This document shows positions 11,731 through 21,535 of a stretch of 64,000 bases of DNA, in pieces (position 1 is the stretch's first letter; every line of letters starts with the position of its first letter). The DNA lies in assembly GCA_016935435.1 (NCBI GenBank), contig JAFGQZ010000077.1, positions 1-64,000 of the forward strand. The letters are read 5' to 3'. This DNA is from Bacteroidales bacterium. Its GTDB lineage: Bacteria > Bacteroidota > Bacteroidia > Bacteroidales > UBA10428. Below the pieces are notes generated by a model, which did not search any database, was not told the DNA's origin, and saw only the letters and a program-made list of their open reading frames with translations. Both the position numbers and the translations under genes were made by a program.

Positions 11731-13617
11731 CTATTCCAGCTTACCCAGAAAAATTTGCAGGCAAGCCCTGCCATTGGTGCCGGCACTAAAGGTAACCTCT
11801 ATCGGAAAAGCTTCGACACCAGGAAAAGGGCACCAGTATTTTTTCACATTGTAACCGCAAATCACCTTAAATGGCACATCAGCCGCCCATATTTGCAACA
11901 TCCATATACCGGCGGCACCTGGTGGCTTTATATAAACAGTGCTGTCGTTCGGCATTGAAAACTCTGTACCTGGTTCAAAAACTACAGGTTCAACAATGGT
12001 TAAATCCTTTTTGCTGTTGTAAACTGTGTATTCCTTAATAATATGCGAGTCGGAAAAAATATTTGTAACACAGTAATTAACTCCGGAAGCGGAGCCATCT
12101 ATATCTTTTAAAACTCCCCGGGTTGACACAACTACAGAAGCAGCCGTATCGGTAACCGACATCTGAGCAGATTCTTCGTAAATATTTGAATAATAAACAC
12201 TACCGGAATAAAAGCCAATACGCGGTGTAAGGGGCAATAAACTATCTTCAACCGGCATGTGCATAGCCTCAATTCTTCGATAAACCGAAACCGACGAGGT
12301 TTGCAGAGATCCATTTTTTCCAAACCCTTCGTACCATAGATTGGTTATGCTCCCTCCCCTGCTTACGCCTTCGCGCCGGTAACGGCTTATTTCGCCATAG
12401 GCCGAAACTGTAGCCATTATGCTGCCTGTGCGCACAACTGCCACATTCAGGTGTGGATAAAAAATGTGCCAGTTTTTTTTCTGTGCCGGAAAAGGACTTG
12501 CCCCAACAGGTTCTTTACCATATTCGATGGCCATTGCAATGCTTTGTGCCCTTGCAAAAGTTGAATAGTTGCACGGAGGCGCACACGACTGGTGCTTATA
12601 TGCATGAGGGCCATAACTAACCCACCCGTCAACTATGCAATTTGTGTTTAAAAATTCAAGACATTTGTTCCCGGCCACGGCAAAAGTGCTGTCCCTGTCA
12701 GCTAAAAGGTCAAAACTAAAAAAAACTCCAGGGGCAGTTTTTGTTCCGCTTTCGTAATTCCACTTGAACGAACGGGTGCCCCATGAGTTATCAACAGAGC
12801 CATTGGGGTAAACAAATGCAATATGGCTTTTTAATAATTTTTCAGCCTCGCCTATTACTTCGCTGTTATTTGTAAGGATTCCATACATGGCAATAAAACC
12901 AATACTCTGGGCAAGATTGTACCCAACATCGATACCATTTCCCTCGCCAACCAGAAAATAGCAACTATCGATTTTACTTAGGGTATGTTTATATAATAAA
13001 GTATCGGCAAAGTTAAGCCATTTTGTACTTTTACCGGGCAAAACCTTCGAAGCAAGCACCAGGGCCACAGCCCCGGTTGGATTATAGTTCACATTTACTA
13101 TGGGAAAATTTCCCATTACATAACCGGCAGCCATTTCAATAGACTGGCACCATCTTTCCCTCTCCATTGGTAAAAGACGCTCGTTAATAATTAAATATGC
13201 CCCCGCCAACGAAATTAGCTGATCAGCAGTGGTACCAAACCAGCCTATCTTTTCGGGGTCGGGCCAGTTTTCGCTCCATCCACCGGTTTTTGCACCTTCA
13301 ATAACCTGTATTTTTACCAGCCAGTTGCCCAACAGAATTGCTGCATTTAAATATTTTTCGTTGTCGGTAAGTTTATAAGCTACTGATAAAGGGTAAACCG
13401 CCTCGGCAGCCCGCGAGTGCAACGGATGTTTTTCGGGATTTTCCGACAAGCAAACTAAAGCCCCGTAATTTGAATCGGCTGGATTGGTAATCTGGGTCGA
13501 AACCAACGCATCGCAAAGTAAGAACAATGTACTGTCGCTGGCACCAGAACCTGCATAAACTTTATTTATATTAGCAAATACCTGTAAAAACAAGCCCAGA
13601 AATAGAAAACCTTTCAT
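11731..13617 (-). CDS. Secreted alpha/alpha-toroid protein, possible polysaccharide-degrading enzyme
   Basis: A 628-residue protein with an N-terminal signal peptide (MKGFLFLGLFLQVFANINKVYAG). The first about 350 residues are helix-rich with repeated Trp/Tyr/Gly motifs (HPLHSRAAEAVYPLSVAYKL, GGWSENWPDPEKIGWFGTTADQLISLAGAYL), like the (alpha/alpha) toroids of heparinase-type lyases and unsaturated glucuronyl hydrolases. The last about 230 residues are beta-rich, from YPHLNVAVVRTGS through RREGVSRGGSITNLWYEGF. This architecture resembles heparinase II/III-like proteins, but I cannot assign a family or substrate. It stands alone, with no SusC/SusD or sulfatase nearby, and is transcribed away from the ilv operon. 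Confidence 0.6.
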   Translation of the reverse strand: MKGFLFLGLFLQVFANINKVYAGSGASDSTLFLLCDALVSTQITNPADSNYGALVCLSENPEKHPLHSRAAEAVYPLSVAYKLTDNEKYLNAAILLGNWLVKIQVIEGAKTGGWSENWPDPEKIGWFGTTADQLISLAGAYLIINERLLPMERERWCQSIEMAAGYVMGNFPIVNVNYNPTGAVALVLASKVLPGKSTKWLNFADTLLYKHTLSKIDSCYFLVGEGNGIDVGYNLAQSIGFIAMYGILTNNSEVIGEAEKLLKSHIAFVYPNGSVDNSWGTRSFKWNYESGTKTAPGVFFSFDLLADRDSTFAVAGNKCLEFLNTNCIVDGWVSYGPHAYKHQSCAPPCNYSTFARAQSIAMAIEYGKEPVGASPFPAQKKNWHIFYPHLNVAVVRTGSIMATVSAYGEISRYRREGVSRGGSITNLWYEGFGKNGSLQTSSVSVYRRIEAMHMPVEDSLLPLTPRIGFYSGSVYYSNIYEESAQMSVTDTAASVVVSTRGVLKDIDGSASGVNYCVTNIFSDSHIIKEYTVYNSKKDLTIVEPVVFEPGTEFSMPNDSTVYIKPPGAAGIWMLQIWAADVPFKVICGYNVKKYWCPFPGVEAFPIEVTFSAGTNGRACLQIFLGKLE

Positions 13618-13738
13618 TTCGTCGATTTTTGGGAGTTAAAAATAATCAAATCTGTAAGGTTAACAGAAAACAAGGCGGTATGGAAATAAATTTTAAAATT
13701 TATCGAAACAAAGCATACACATTTTTAAAATATAATTA

Positions 13739-13746
13739 TATATTTG
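13739..13746 (+). promoter_or_regulatory. Promoter -7 box of the ilv operon
   Basis: TATATTTG matches the Bacteroidota consensus TAnnTTTG. It lies 19 bases before the leader-peptide ATG, so transcription should start near 13753 and the whole leader peptide would be in the transcript. No TTTG -33 element is evident at the usual spacing in the AT-rich upstream DNA. Confidence 0.6.
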
Positions 13747-13765
13747 CCAACATATTGAGTTAAAC

Positions 13766-13828
13766 ATGAGAAATATCATTACAGTAGTGGTCGTCCTGTT
13801 TGTCCTCGTCGTTCAGATGTCGGGGTAA
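13766..13828 (+). CDS. ilv operon leader peptide
   Basis: A 20-codon frame reads MRNIITVVVVLFVLVVQMSG. Thirteen of 20 residues are Ile, Val or Leu, including four Val codons in a row, which is the signature of a branched-chain attenuator leader peptide. The stop codon lies within the 5' arm of the predicted antiterminator (13825-13834), so a ribosome that reaches the stop would block antitermination. A ribosome stalled at the Val/Leu codons would leave the arm free. No function beyond translation sensing is expected. Confidence 0.85.
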   Translation: MRNIITVVVVLFVLVVQMSG

Positions 13829-13900
13829 GGATGGATAATGCTGTAATATTTAAAAATATAACGAGCCATTCTTACTCAAAGGGAATGGCTCTTTTAATTT
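13825..13900 (+). promoter_or_regulatory. ilv transcription attenuator (antiterminator/terminator pair)
   Basis: The terminator stem is GAGCCATTC (13863-13871) with GAATGGCTC (13883-13891), followed by TTTTAATTT. The competing antiterminator pairs GTAAGGATGG (13825-13834) with CCATTCTTAC (13866-13875): ten consecutive pairs, one of them G-U. The two helices share 13866-13871 and cannot coexist. With the Ile/Val/Leu leader peptide this forms a classical translation-coupled attenuator in front of ilvD. Confidence 0.85.
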
Positions 13901-13929
13901 ATTAAAACAACAAAATTAAACCAACAGAC

Positions 13930-15753
13930 ATGCAAATAAAACTCAGGAGCGCAACATCGACAGAAGGCCGTAAGATGGCAGGTGCCAGAAGCTTATGGCG
14001 GGCTTCGGGAATGAAAGAAGAACAATTTGGCAAACCCATAATTGCAGTAGTAAATTCATTTACCCAGTTTGTGCCGGGGCATACCCACCTTCATGAAATC
14101 GGGCAAAAAGTTAAAAGCCTCATAGAACAACAGGGCTGCTTTGCCGCCGAATTCAACACCATTGCCATTGACGATGGCATTGCCATGGGGCACGACGGAA
14201 TGCTCTACTCCCTTCCCTCGCGCGATTTAATTGCCGACAGTGTTGAATACATGGTAAACGCGCACAAAGCCGATGCCATGATTTGCATAAGTAACTGCGA
14301 TAAAATAACCCCCGGAATGCTTATGGCTTCCATGAGGCTGAATATCCCGACTATTTTTGTATCGGGCGGCCCGATGGAAGCCGGCAAAGTGGGCAACAAC
14401 AAATACGATTTGGTAGATGTTATGGTAATGGGTGCCGACGACAATATCGACAGCAAATTGCTTGACGAGGTTGAACAAAACGCCTGTCCCACCTGCGGCT
14501 CCTGCTCAGGCATGTTTACTGCCAATTCCATGAACTGCCTAAACGAAGCTATCGGATTGGCGCTACCGGGCAACGGAACCATTGTTGCCACGCACAAGAA
14601 CAGGCTCCGGCTTTTTGAGCAAGCTGCGAAACGTATTGTTGAAATCACCCGTAAGTATTATTTCGAAGGCGACAAATCGGTACTTCCTCGTTCAATTGCC
14701 ACCAAAGCTGCATTTATGAATGCTATGGCACTCGATATTGCTATGGGCGGTTCAACCAACACCATATTGCATATACTGGCAATTGCCCATGAAGCCGAAG
14801 TCGATTTTACCATGAAAGACATCGATGCCCTGTCGCGCAAAGTGCCTGTATTGTGTAAAGTTGCCCCCAGCTCACATTACCATGTTGAAGATGTCAACCG
14901 GGCAGGCGGCATACTTGGCATACTAGGCGAACTCGACCGTGCAGGCCTCATCGACAATACAGTAAACAGGGCTGATGGCCATACCTTAAAAGAAGCACTT
15001 AATATGTATGACCTTATTCTCCCAACAGCAACAGACGAGGCAAAACAACTCTATTCAAGCGGGGCTGCCGGTATCAAAAACCTTACTATGGGTTCGCAGG
15101 GGTATATGTACAAAGAGCTCGACCTCGACCGTAAGAATGGCTGCATCAGGAACATAGATCACCCCTACTTCCCCGATGGCGGTCTTGCAGTGTTATTTGG
15201 CAATATTGCAAGCAAAGGCTGCGTGGTGAAAACCGCCGGGGTCGATCCTTCTATCTTCAGGTTTAAAGGCCCTGCACGTGTTTTCGAAAGCCAGGAAGAT
15301 GCCTGCGAAGGAATTCTGGGCACTATTAAAGCCGGCGATGTTGTCATTATCCGCTACGAAGGGCCCAAAGGCGGCCCGGGCATGCAGGAAATGCTCTACC
15401 CAACTTCGTATATCAAGTCGCGACAATTAGGAAAAGAATGTGCCCTGATAACCGATGGCCGTTTTTCGGGCGGCACTTCAGGGCTGTCGATTGGGCATGT
15501 TTCCCCTGAAGCTGCAGGTGGCGGCGAAATAGCCCTGTTACGCGATGGCGATCTAATAGAAATTGATATCCCGGCAAGAAAAATTAATGTTCTTATTGGA
15601 GACGACGAACTGGCAAAACGCCGGAAAGAAGAAGAGCAGCGCGGAAGCGAAGCTTTTACCCCAAAAACCAGGAGACGTACCATTTCAAAAGCACTTAAAG
15701 CCTATGCATCTATGGTAACTTCGGCCGATATGGGGGCGGTAAGGGAGATTTAG
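13930..15753 (+). CDS. ilvD: Dihydroxy-acid dehydratase
   Basis: Dehydrates 2,3-dihydroxy-isovalerate or -methylvalerate to the 2-keto acids in valine and isoleucine synthesis; a cytosolic Fe-S enzyme of 607 residues. The IlvD/Edd signatures are present: [13 protein letters not shown] (about 118-130) and [18 protein letters not shown] (about 187-204) supply the cluster cysteines, and [19 protein letters not shown] lies near the C terminus. It is the first gene after the attenuator and is followed by ilvB after a 92-base AT-rich gap, so the three + strand ilv genes probably share control. Confidence 0.98.
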   Translation: MQIKLRSATSTEGRKMAGARSLWRASGMKEEQFGKPIIAVVNSFTQFVPGHTHLHEIGQKVKSLIEQQGCFAAEFNTIAIDDGIAMGHDGMLYSLPSRDLIADSVEYMVNAHKADAMICISNCDKITPGMLMASMRLNIPTIFVSGGPMEAGKVGNNKYDLVDVMVMGADDNIDSKLLDEVEQNACPTCGSCSGMFTANSMNCLNEAIGLALPGNGTIVATHKNRLRLFEQAAKRIVEITRKYYFEGDKSVLPRSIATKAAFMNAMALDIAMGGSTNTILHILAIAHEAEVDFTMKDIDALSRKVPVLCKVAPSSHYHVEDVNRAGGILGILGELDRAGLIDNTVNRADGHTLKEALNMYDLILPTATDEAKQLYSSGAAGIKNLTMGSQGYMYKELDLDRKNGCIRNIDHPYFPDGGLAVLFGNIASKGCVVKTAGVDPSIFRFKGPARVFESQEDACEGILGTIKAGDVVIIRYEGPKGGPGMQEMLYPTSYIKSRQLGKECALITDGRFSGGTSGLSIGHVSPEAAGGGEIALLRDGDLIEIDIPARKINVLIGDDELAKRRKEEEQRGSEAFTPKTRRRTISKALKAYASMVTSADMGAVREI

Positions 15754-15845
15754 AATTTTGAATTGAGAATATATAATTTAAGTTACTCAATAAAAAATCT
15801 CGATTTTAACTTAGAAAATATAATTGATAAAAACAACCCAATAAC

Positions 15846-17543
15846 ATGAAACTCACAGGATCACAAGCCGTAATACAATCGCTCATTGAAGAGGGCACCG
15901 AATATATTTTCGGTTACCCGGGCGGGGCCATCATGCCGGTTTACGATGCCATGATGGATTATGAAAAACAAATAAAACATATTCTTACCCGTCACGAGCA
16001 GGGGGCTGTTCATGCCGCCCAGGGTTATGCACGGGCCACCGGAAAGGTTGGTGTTTGCATGGCCACTTCGGGCCCCGGGGCAACCAACCTTATAACCGGC
16101 ATTGCCGATGCTCAGATCGACTCTACCCCGCTTGTATGCATTACCGGACAGGTTACATCGCCCCTGCTGGGAACAGATGCTTTCCAGGAAACCGATGTTG
16201 TTGGTATATCAATGCCCATCACTAAATGGAATTGTTTGGTAACCAAACCAGAAGATATTCCGGCAGCGATAGCAAAAGCTTTTTATATAGCCCGTACCGG
16301 CAGGCCCGGGCCAGTATTAATCGATATTGCAAAGAATGCACAATTTGGCGAGTTTGAATACAGCTATAATAAATGTACCCATATCCGAAGTTATGTTCCC
16401 AAACCCAGGTATAAGGAAGAACAAATTAAAAAAGCTGCCGAAGCAATAAACACTGCTAAAAAACCCTATGTATTGTTTGGCCAGGGCGTTGTTTTGGCCA
16501 ATGCCGAGGCTGAATTTAAAGCATTTATTGAAAAATCGGGCATTCCGGCAGCCTGGACAATTCTGGGTGTAGCAGCCCTGCCAACCAGCCACCCCCTCAA
16601 TGTCGGCATGCTGGGGATGCACGGCAATTATGCAACCAACATAAAAACCAATGAGTGCGATTTGCTTATTGCCATTGGCATGCGCTTCGACGACCGTGTT
16701 ACCGGCGATTTAAAACGTTATGCAAAACAGGCAACTGTTATACACATGGAAATTGACCCGGCAGAAATCAATAAAAATGTACACGCCCATATACCGGTAC
16801 TAGGCGACTTAAAAGAAACACTCCCTCTGCTTACGGCACGTATCGACAAAAAAGAACATGCCCAATGGCTTACTGAGTTTAAAGATTTATATAAACTCGA
16901 ATACGATACTGTTGTTAAGAAAGACCTATACCCTGAAAAAGAAGGTCTTACTGTTGGGGAAGTAATACGTATAATTAATGAAAGAACCAACGGAAATGCC
17001 ATTTTTGTAACCGATGTTGGGCAACATCAGATGTTTGCCTCGCGGTACTGCAAAATTGAAAGCCCACGCAGCTTTATTACCTCCGGAGGCTTAGGCACAA
17101 TGGGGTTTGGACTACCTTCGGCATTTGGGGCAAAGATGGGGGTGCCCGAAAGAGAGGTTATTCTTTTTGTAGGCGACGGCGGTTTTCAAATGACCATTCA
17201 GGAACTGGGCACCATTAACCAAACCGAGGCACCGGTAAAAATTGTACTGCTTAACAATAAATTCCTGGGCATGGTACGCCAATGGCAGGAACTGTTCTTC
17301 GACAAACGCTACTCGCAAACACACATGGTAAACCCCAACTTTATAAAAATTGCCGAGGGATATGGAATTGCCGGCAAGAAAATACTTAACAGGCCGGAAC
17401 TTGCCGATGGCATCCAGCAGATGCTCGACCACAAAGGTCCCTACCTGCTGGAAGTATCGATAGAAAAAGAAGACAATGTTTTCCCGATGGTGCCGACAGG
17501 TGCATCGGTTACCGAAATAATTTTAGAACCTGCTAAAAAGTAA
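15846..17543 (+). CDS. ilvB: Acetolactate synthase, large (catalytic) subunit
   Basis: Thiamine diphosphate enzyme that makes acetolactate or acetohydroxybutyrate, the first common step to Val, Leu and Ile; 565 residues. The N-terminal PYR domain has GYPGGAIMPVYDAMMD and the catalytic Glu in LTRHEQGAVHAAQGYARATG. The C-terminal PP domain has the ThDP motif beginning GDGGFQMTIQELGT and ending LLNNKFLGMVRQWQ. The regulatory subunit gene ilvN follows after 19 bases. Confidence 0.97.
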   Translation: MKLTGSQAVIQSLIEEGTEYIFGYPGGAIMPVYDAMMDYEKQIKHILTRHEQGAVHAAQGYARATGKVGVCMATSGPGATNLITGIADAQIDSTPLVCITGQVTSPLLGTDAFQETDVVGISMPITKWNCLVTKPEDIPAAIAKAFYIARTGRPGPVLIDIAKNAQFGEFEYSYNKCTHIRSYVPKPRYKEEQIKKAAEAINTAKKPYVLFGQGVVLANAEAEFKAFIEKSGIPAAWTILGVAALPTSHPLNVGMLGMHGNYATNIKTNECDLLIAIGMRFDDRVTGDLKRYAKQATVIHMEIDPAEINKNVHAHIPVLGDLKETLPLLTARIDKKEHAQWLTEFKDLYKLEYDTVVKKDLYPEKEGLTVGEVIRIINERTNGNAIFVTDVGQHQMFASRYCKIESPRSFITSGGLGTMGFGLPSAFGAKMGVPEREVILFVGDGGFQMTIQELGTINQTEAPVKIVLLNNKFLGMVRQWQELFFDKRYSQTHMVNPNFIKIAEGYGIAGKKILNRPELADGIQQMLDHKGPYLLEVSIEKEDNVFPMVPTGASVTEIILEPAKK

Positions 17544-17562
17544 TTCTTAAATACCGACGAAA

Positions 17563-18105
17563 ATGAACTCAGAATATACCATAACAGCATTTTCCGAAAA
17601 CCATATTGGTTTATTGAACCGGATAACAATTATTTTTACCCGCAGGCACGTAAACATCGAAAGTTTAACAGTTTCGCAGTCGGCCATTAAGGGTATCCAT
17701 AAGTTTACCATTGTGGTAAACGACACAAAAGAAAAAGTAGAAAAGGTTGTTGCCCAGATTGAAAAGCTGGTAGAAGTTTTAAAAGCTTTCTACCACACCA
17801 ACGACGAAATTGTGCACCAGGAAATAGCTCTCTACAAGGTACCTACCGAAGCTTTACTGGTAAGCGACACACTGGAAAAAACCATTAGGAAGCACAATGC
17901 CCGCATACTCGAAATTACACCCGAATACACCGTAATCGAGAAAACCGGGCACAAGGCCGAAACACAAGAATTGTTTAACGACCTCGATAAGTACGGCGTT
18001 AAACAATTTACCCGCTCGGGCCGTATTGCTGTTACAAAACTCAGCCAGGAACTGCTTACCGATTACCTGAAAGAAATGGACTTAATTGAGGAGAATTGCA
18101 AATAA
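17563..18105 (+). CDS. ilvN: Acetolactate synthase, small (regulatory) subunit
   Basis: Regulatory partner of IlvB, which confers valine feedback inhibition and full activity; 180 residues. An N-terminal ACT domain (EYTITAFSENHIGLLNRITIIFTRRHVNIESLTVS) is followed by the ALS small-subunit C-terminal domain (HNARILEITPEYTVIEKTGHK, FTRSGRIAVTK). It is the last gene of the ilvD-ilvB-ilvN transcript and ends just before a bidirectional terminator shared with ilvC. The length is typical of the ilvN/ilvH family. Confidence 0.96.
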   Translation: MNSEYTITAFSENHIGLLNRITIIFTRRHVNIESLTVSQSAIKGIHKFTIVVNDTKEKVEKVVAQIEKLVEVLKAFYHTNDEIVHQEIALYKVPTEALLVSDTLEKTIRKHNARILEITPEYTVIEKTGHKAETQELFNDLDKYGVKQFTRSGRIAVTKLSQELLTDYLKEMDLIEENCK

Positions 18106-18110
18106 GAACA

Positions 18111-18147
18111 AAAAAAGGGGCAATCGAAAGAAAACCCCTTTTTTTGT
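18111..18147. terminator. Bidirectional terminator between ilvN and ilvC
   Basis: AAAAAAGGGG (18111-18120) and CCCCTTTTTT (18135-18144) form a stem flanked by A and T runs on opposite sides. It can therefore end the + transcript of ilvDBN and the - transcript of ilvC. Confidence 0.8.
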
Positions 18148-18161
18148 AAACCTATGGTAAA

Positions 18162-19637
18162 TTAAATAATTGCCTTCATCGAGGTCATGGCTTCGCGGAG
18201 CTCTTCGCCTATAATTTCAACTTCGTGGTAACGAATTGCTTCATTTATTTCAATCAGCTCTTTGTTATCGACATGGTTATCTTTTCCGGCCATGTAGTTT
18301 TTACCGATTACGTTGGTATCGATTTTCTTCATAAAATCGGCTAGTAAAGGCTTACATGCATGATCGAACAAATAACAACCATATTCGGCGGTATCGGAAA
18401 TTACACGGTTCATCTCGAACAACTTTTTACGGGCAATAGTATTGGCTATTAATGGTGTTTCGTGCAACGACTCGTAATATGCCGATTCTGGGCGCATACC
18501 GGCTTCGGTCATAATTTCGAATGCCAGCTCAACACCCGATTTTACAAAAGCTACTAAAAGAACGCCATTGTCGAAATATTCCTGTTCACTGATAGGTTTA
18601 TCGGTGGCAGGGGTTTTCTCAAAAGCTGTCTCACCAGTAGCAGCACGCCATGTAAGCAGGTTTTTGTCGCCATTTTTCCAGTCCTCCATCATGGTAGAAG
18701 AGAATTTGCCCGACAAAATATCGTCCATGTGTTTCTGGAATAAGGGGCGCATAATAGCTTTAAGCTCTTCGGCCAGTTTAAAAGCTTCAATTTTTGCAGG
18801 GTTGGCAAGCCTGTCCATCATATTGGTAATTCCCCCAAGCTTTAAAGCCTCTGTTATTGTTTCCCAGCCATACTGAATAAGTTTTGAAGCATAACCCGGT
18901 TCGATGCCTTTTTCAACCATCTTGTTGAACGACAGGATAGAACCAGTCTGCAACAACCCGCAAAGTATGGTTTGTTCGCCCATTAAGTCCGATTTAACCT
19001 CGGCAACAAACGACGATAGGAGCACACCGGCTTTGTGTCCGCCAGTTCCAACACAATAAGCCTTTGCTATTTCGAGGCCATCGCCATTAGGGTCGTTTTC
19101 GCGGTGGACAGCAATTAATGTTGGAACACCAAATCCGCGTAAGAATTCAGCACGCACCTCCGAAGCCGGCGATTTGGGCGCAACCATAATTACAGTAATG
19201 TCCTTACGTATTTGCATACCTTCTTCAACAATATTAAATCCATGCGAATACGACAAACAAGCACCTTTCTTAATTAAGGGGAGCACCGAATTTACTACCG
19301 GTGTGTGATATTTGTCCGGGGTAAGGTTAAGGATGAGATCGCCCTGGGGCACAATTTCTTCAAAAGTACCAACCTTAAACTTATTTTCTGTTGCATTTTT
19401 GTATGAAACCTGCTGTTCGTCAATTTCCACTTTACGCAAGGCGTAAGAAACGTCGAGGCCGCTGTCGCGAAGGTTGAGGCCTTGCGCCAAACCCTGGGCG
19501 CCACAGCCCAGTACAACAATTTTTTTGCCTTTGAGTTTTTCAACCCCGTTGGCAAATTCCGAAGAATCCATAAATTCGCATTGTCCAAGCTCCTGAACTT
19601 GCAGGCGGAAAGGAAGGGAACTAAAATAGTTTGCCAT
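18162..19637 (-). CDS. ilvC: Ketol-acid reductoisomerase, class II (long form)
   Basis: Isomerises and reduces acetolactate or acetohydroxybutyrate with NADPH. It has 491 residues, the length and sequence type of the E. coli enzyme ([23 protein letters not shown], the Rossmann motif [12 protein letters not shown], the [19 protein letters not shown] block) with a duplicated knotted C-terminal domain. Short class I enzymes have about 330-350 residues. It faces ilvDBN instead of following it, so the upstream attenuator does not control it. An AraC-type regulator gene lies 120 bases upstream on the same strand. Confidence 0.97.
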   Translation of the reverse strand: MANYFSSLPFRLQVQELGQCEFMDSSEFANGVEKLKGKKIVVLGCGAQGLAQGLNLRDSGLDVSYALRKVEIDEQQVSYKNATENKFKVGTFEEIVPQGDLILNLTPDKYHTPVVNSVLPLIKKGACLSYSHGFNIVEEGMQIRKDITVIMVAPKSPASEVRAEFLRGFGVPTLIAVHRENDPNGDGLEIAKAYCVGTGGHKAGVLLSSFVAEVKSDLMGEQTILCGLLQTGSILSFNKMVEKGIEPGYASKLIQYGWETITEALKLGGITNMMDRLANPAKIEAFKLAEELKAIMRPLFQKHMDDILSGKFSSTMMEDWKNGDKNLLTWRAATGETAFEKTPATDKPISEQEYFDNGVLLVAFVKSGVELAFEIMTEAGMRPESAYYESLHETPLIANTIARKKLFEMNRVISDTAEYGCYLFDHACKPLLADFMKKIDTNVIGKNYMAGKDNHVDNKELIEINEAIRYHEVEIIGEELREAMTSMKAII

Positions 19638-19757
19638 TTTTCTGTTTATTTTAAATTATACACATATCAGTTTTGGAAAGCAGTTTTACCAATAATAACT
19701 GCATGATACAAAGCAAGTAAAATTAAGCAAAACCGTTTAGATAAAAAAACAGGAAAT

Positions 19758-20645
19758 TTAGGTAGTTTTCAATGATTTCTTCCTGTATTGCAAGGGCGTA
19801 AAGCCTGTTTTGTTTTTAAAATATTTGGTGAAATACGATTGATCCCCAAAATTCATTGTATCGGCAATTTCGGAAACGGTAAGGTTAGAATGCACCAAAA
19901 GCCGCTTTGTTTCAACAACAAGTTTATCCTGCAGGAGCTCAATCGATGTTTTTCCGGTAATTTGTTTAACCATTTGCGTAAGGTGGTTTGGCGTTACAGC
20001 CAGCATTTCGGCATATTCTGCAATGGATAGGTTTTTTTGGTAATTTTCCTCGATAAGTTTCAGAAAATTTTTCACCATAATCTGCCCCTTCCCTTTTTGT
20101 ACGGGAACCAGATCTTCGGGGTATAAACCAGCACAAGTAAGTAACAAAAGTTCTAAAACAGAGTGTACAATTTCGCCCGAAATTTTTTCTTTGGCCAGCT
20201 CGTGGCAACCCCTTATAAACAATGCCCTTAAAAAATCATTGTCGCTTTCACCGGCAATAAACAACGGGGGATTGTTTTGCGATACCGAGAAGAAGAAGGG
20301 GAATTCCAGCAAACGGTTTTTATTGGTGTGGTTAAGCAGGTAAAATTCGGCAGTAAACAAAAAAATAAAACCTTCAATATCTGAAGAAAGTTCAAGACGG
20401 TGCGCCTGGCCGGGCGATAAAAAGAAAATGCAAGGTGGTACAATTGCGTATTTATTGCTGTCGATAATATGGTAACCCGAGCCTTTCGACAGGTAGAGTA
20501 TTTCATAAAAGTCGTGACGGTGCGGGTAAGTAACATTAAAATGCCTGTTTGCATCGAACACCTCTACCTGGAAAAGAAGGTTTTTCTCTCCTAACCTCCT
20601 GAAATTGTTCAGGCCATATACCGGAATGCCTTTTTTCTGGTGCAA
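19758..20645 (-). CDS. AraC-family transcriptional regulator
   Basis: A 295-residue regulator. The N-terminal half is a cupin-type sensing domain (PHRHDFYEILYLSKGSGYHIIDSNKYAI, SPGQAHRLEL). The C-terminal AraC DNA-binding domain has two helix-turn-helix units (NLSIAEYAEMLAVTPNHLTQMVKQITGK and TVSEIADTMNFGDQSYFTKYFKNKTGFTPLQYR). The start is a TTG at 20645, 13 bases downstream of a -7 box (TATATTTG on -), so the mRNA leader would be very short. Effector and targets are unknown; ilvC lies directly downstream but co-regulation is not shown. Confidence 0.9.
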   Translation of the reverse strand: MHQKKGIPVYGLNNFRRLGEKNLLFQVEVFDANRHFNVTYPHRHDFYEILYLSKGSGYHIIDSNKYAIVPPCIFFLSPGQAHRLELSSDIEGFIFLFTAEFYLLNHTNKNRLLEFPFFFSVSQNNPPLFIAGESDNDFLRALFIRGCHELAKEKISGEIVHSVLELLLLTCAGLYPEDLVPVQKGKGQIMVKNFLKLIEENYQKNLSIAEYAEMLAVTPNHLTQMVKQITGKTSIELLQDKLVVETKRLLVHSNLTVSEIADTMNFGDQSYFTKYFKNKTGFTPLQYRKKSLKTT

Positions 20646-20658
20646 GTTGTTTTTTATG

Positions 20659-20666
20659 CAAATATA
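20659..20666 (-). promoter_or_regulatory. -7 box upstream of the AraC-type gene
   Basis: Reads TATATTTG on the - strand, matching TAnnTTTG. It supports the TTG start at 20645 because no other reasonable start lies between the two. Confidence 0.45.
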
Positions 20667-20776
20667 ATTCTTTACTAATCAACACCACAGTAACTTTTAG
20701 GCATACAAATTGTTTTATTGGCATGTTTGTTTGCAAAAAACTCCGACGGGTGCACAGAATTTATAACTTTAGGGGC

Positions 20777-21478
20777 ATGAACGAAACGAAAACCGAAAAA
20801 TACAGGATTATATCCGGATTGGTTTTCCCCATACTTTTTGTTGTCCTAATTTGGGGAATAAAATTTTATGAACATTCTACCGGAACCGATTTAACTTTTC
20901 TGGGGCTTTATCCCTTAAACCCTAAAGGCTTAACCGGTATTTTAACCGGTCCGCTCATACATGCCGATTGGAAACACCTGGCAAACAACTCGCTTCCGCT
21001 AATATTTTTCGGGTGGACAATAGCTTATTTTTACCGCAACATTGCTCTCAAAGTTTTTTTTCTGATATACCTGTTATCGCAGCTTTGGCTTTGGTTTTTT
21101 TATGTGCGCCCGGCATGGCACATAGGGGCAAGCGGAGTGATATACGGCATGGGCGCCTTTGTTTTTGTTAGCGGCATTATTCGACGCAACCGTAACCTTT
21201 TAGCCATTTCGTTGCTGGTAGCATTTTTATATGGCAGCATGGTGTGGGGCATTTTCCCTTATGAAGAACAGGTTTCGTGGGAAGGGCATTTAATGGGGCT
21301 AATTGCTGGCATAATACTTGCATATTATTATAAAGACTATGGGCCGGAAAAACCAACAGAACTTATAGAAGATGATGAATTGAACGATGAAGACGATTTT
21401 TGGAACGATTATTCCGATGATACCGAAAATTCATACGGCGAATCTGATAATACTGGAAAAAACCATACTGAAAAATAA
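20777..21478 (+). CDS. Rhomboid-family intramembrane serine protease
   Basis: A membrane protein of about 233 residues from the ATG at 20777 (MNETKTEKYR). An in-frame ATG 54 bases upstream is less likely, because its extension is unlike the family. Rhomboid hallmarks are present: HADWKHLANNSLPLIFFGW in the second membrane segment, the catalytic serine in HIGASGVIYGMGAF, and the catalytic histidine in WEGHLMGLIAGIILAYYY. About six membrane segments are followed by an acidic Asp/Glu-rich cytoplasmic tail of about 45 residues. Substrates are unknown. Confidence 0.88.
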   Translation: MNETKTEKYRIISGLVFPILFVVLIWGIKFYEHSTGTDLTFLGLYPLNPKGLTGILTGPLIHADWKHLANNSLPLIFFGWTIAYFYRNIALKVFFLIYLLSQLWLWFFYVRPAWHIGASGVIYGMGAFVFVSGIIRRNRNLLAISLLVAFLYGSMVWGIFPYEEQVSWEGHLMGLIAGIILAYYYKDYGPEKPTELIEDDELNDEDDFWNDYSDDTENSYGESDNTGKNHTEK

Positions 21479-21535
21479 AAAAAGAATATAAATTAGTGTA
21501 TGAATATATTAATACATAGAAAAGGATCAAGATTG

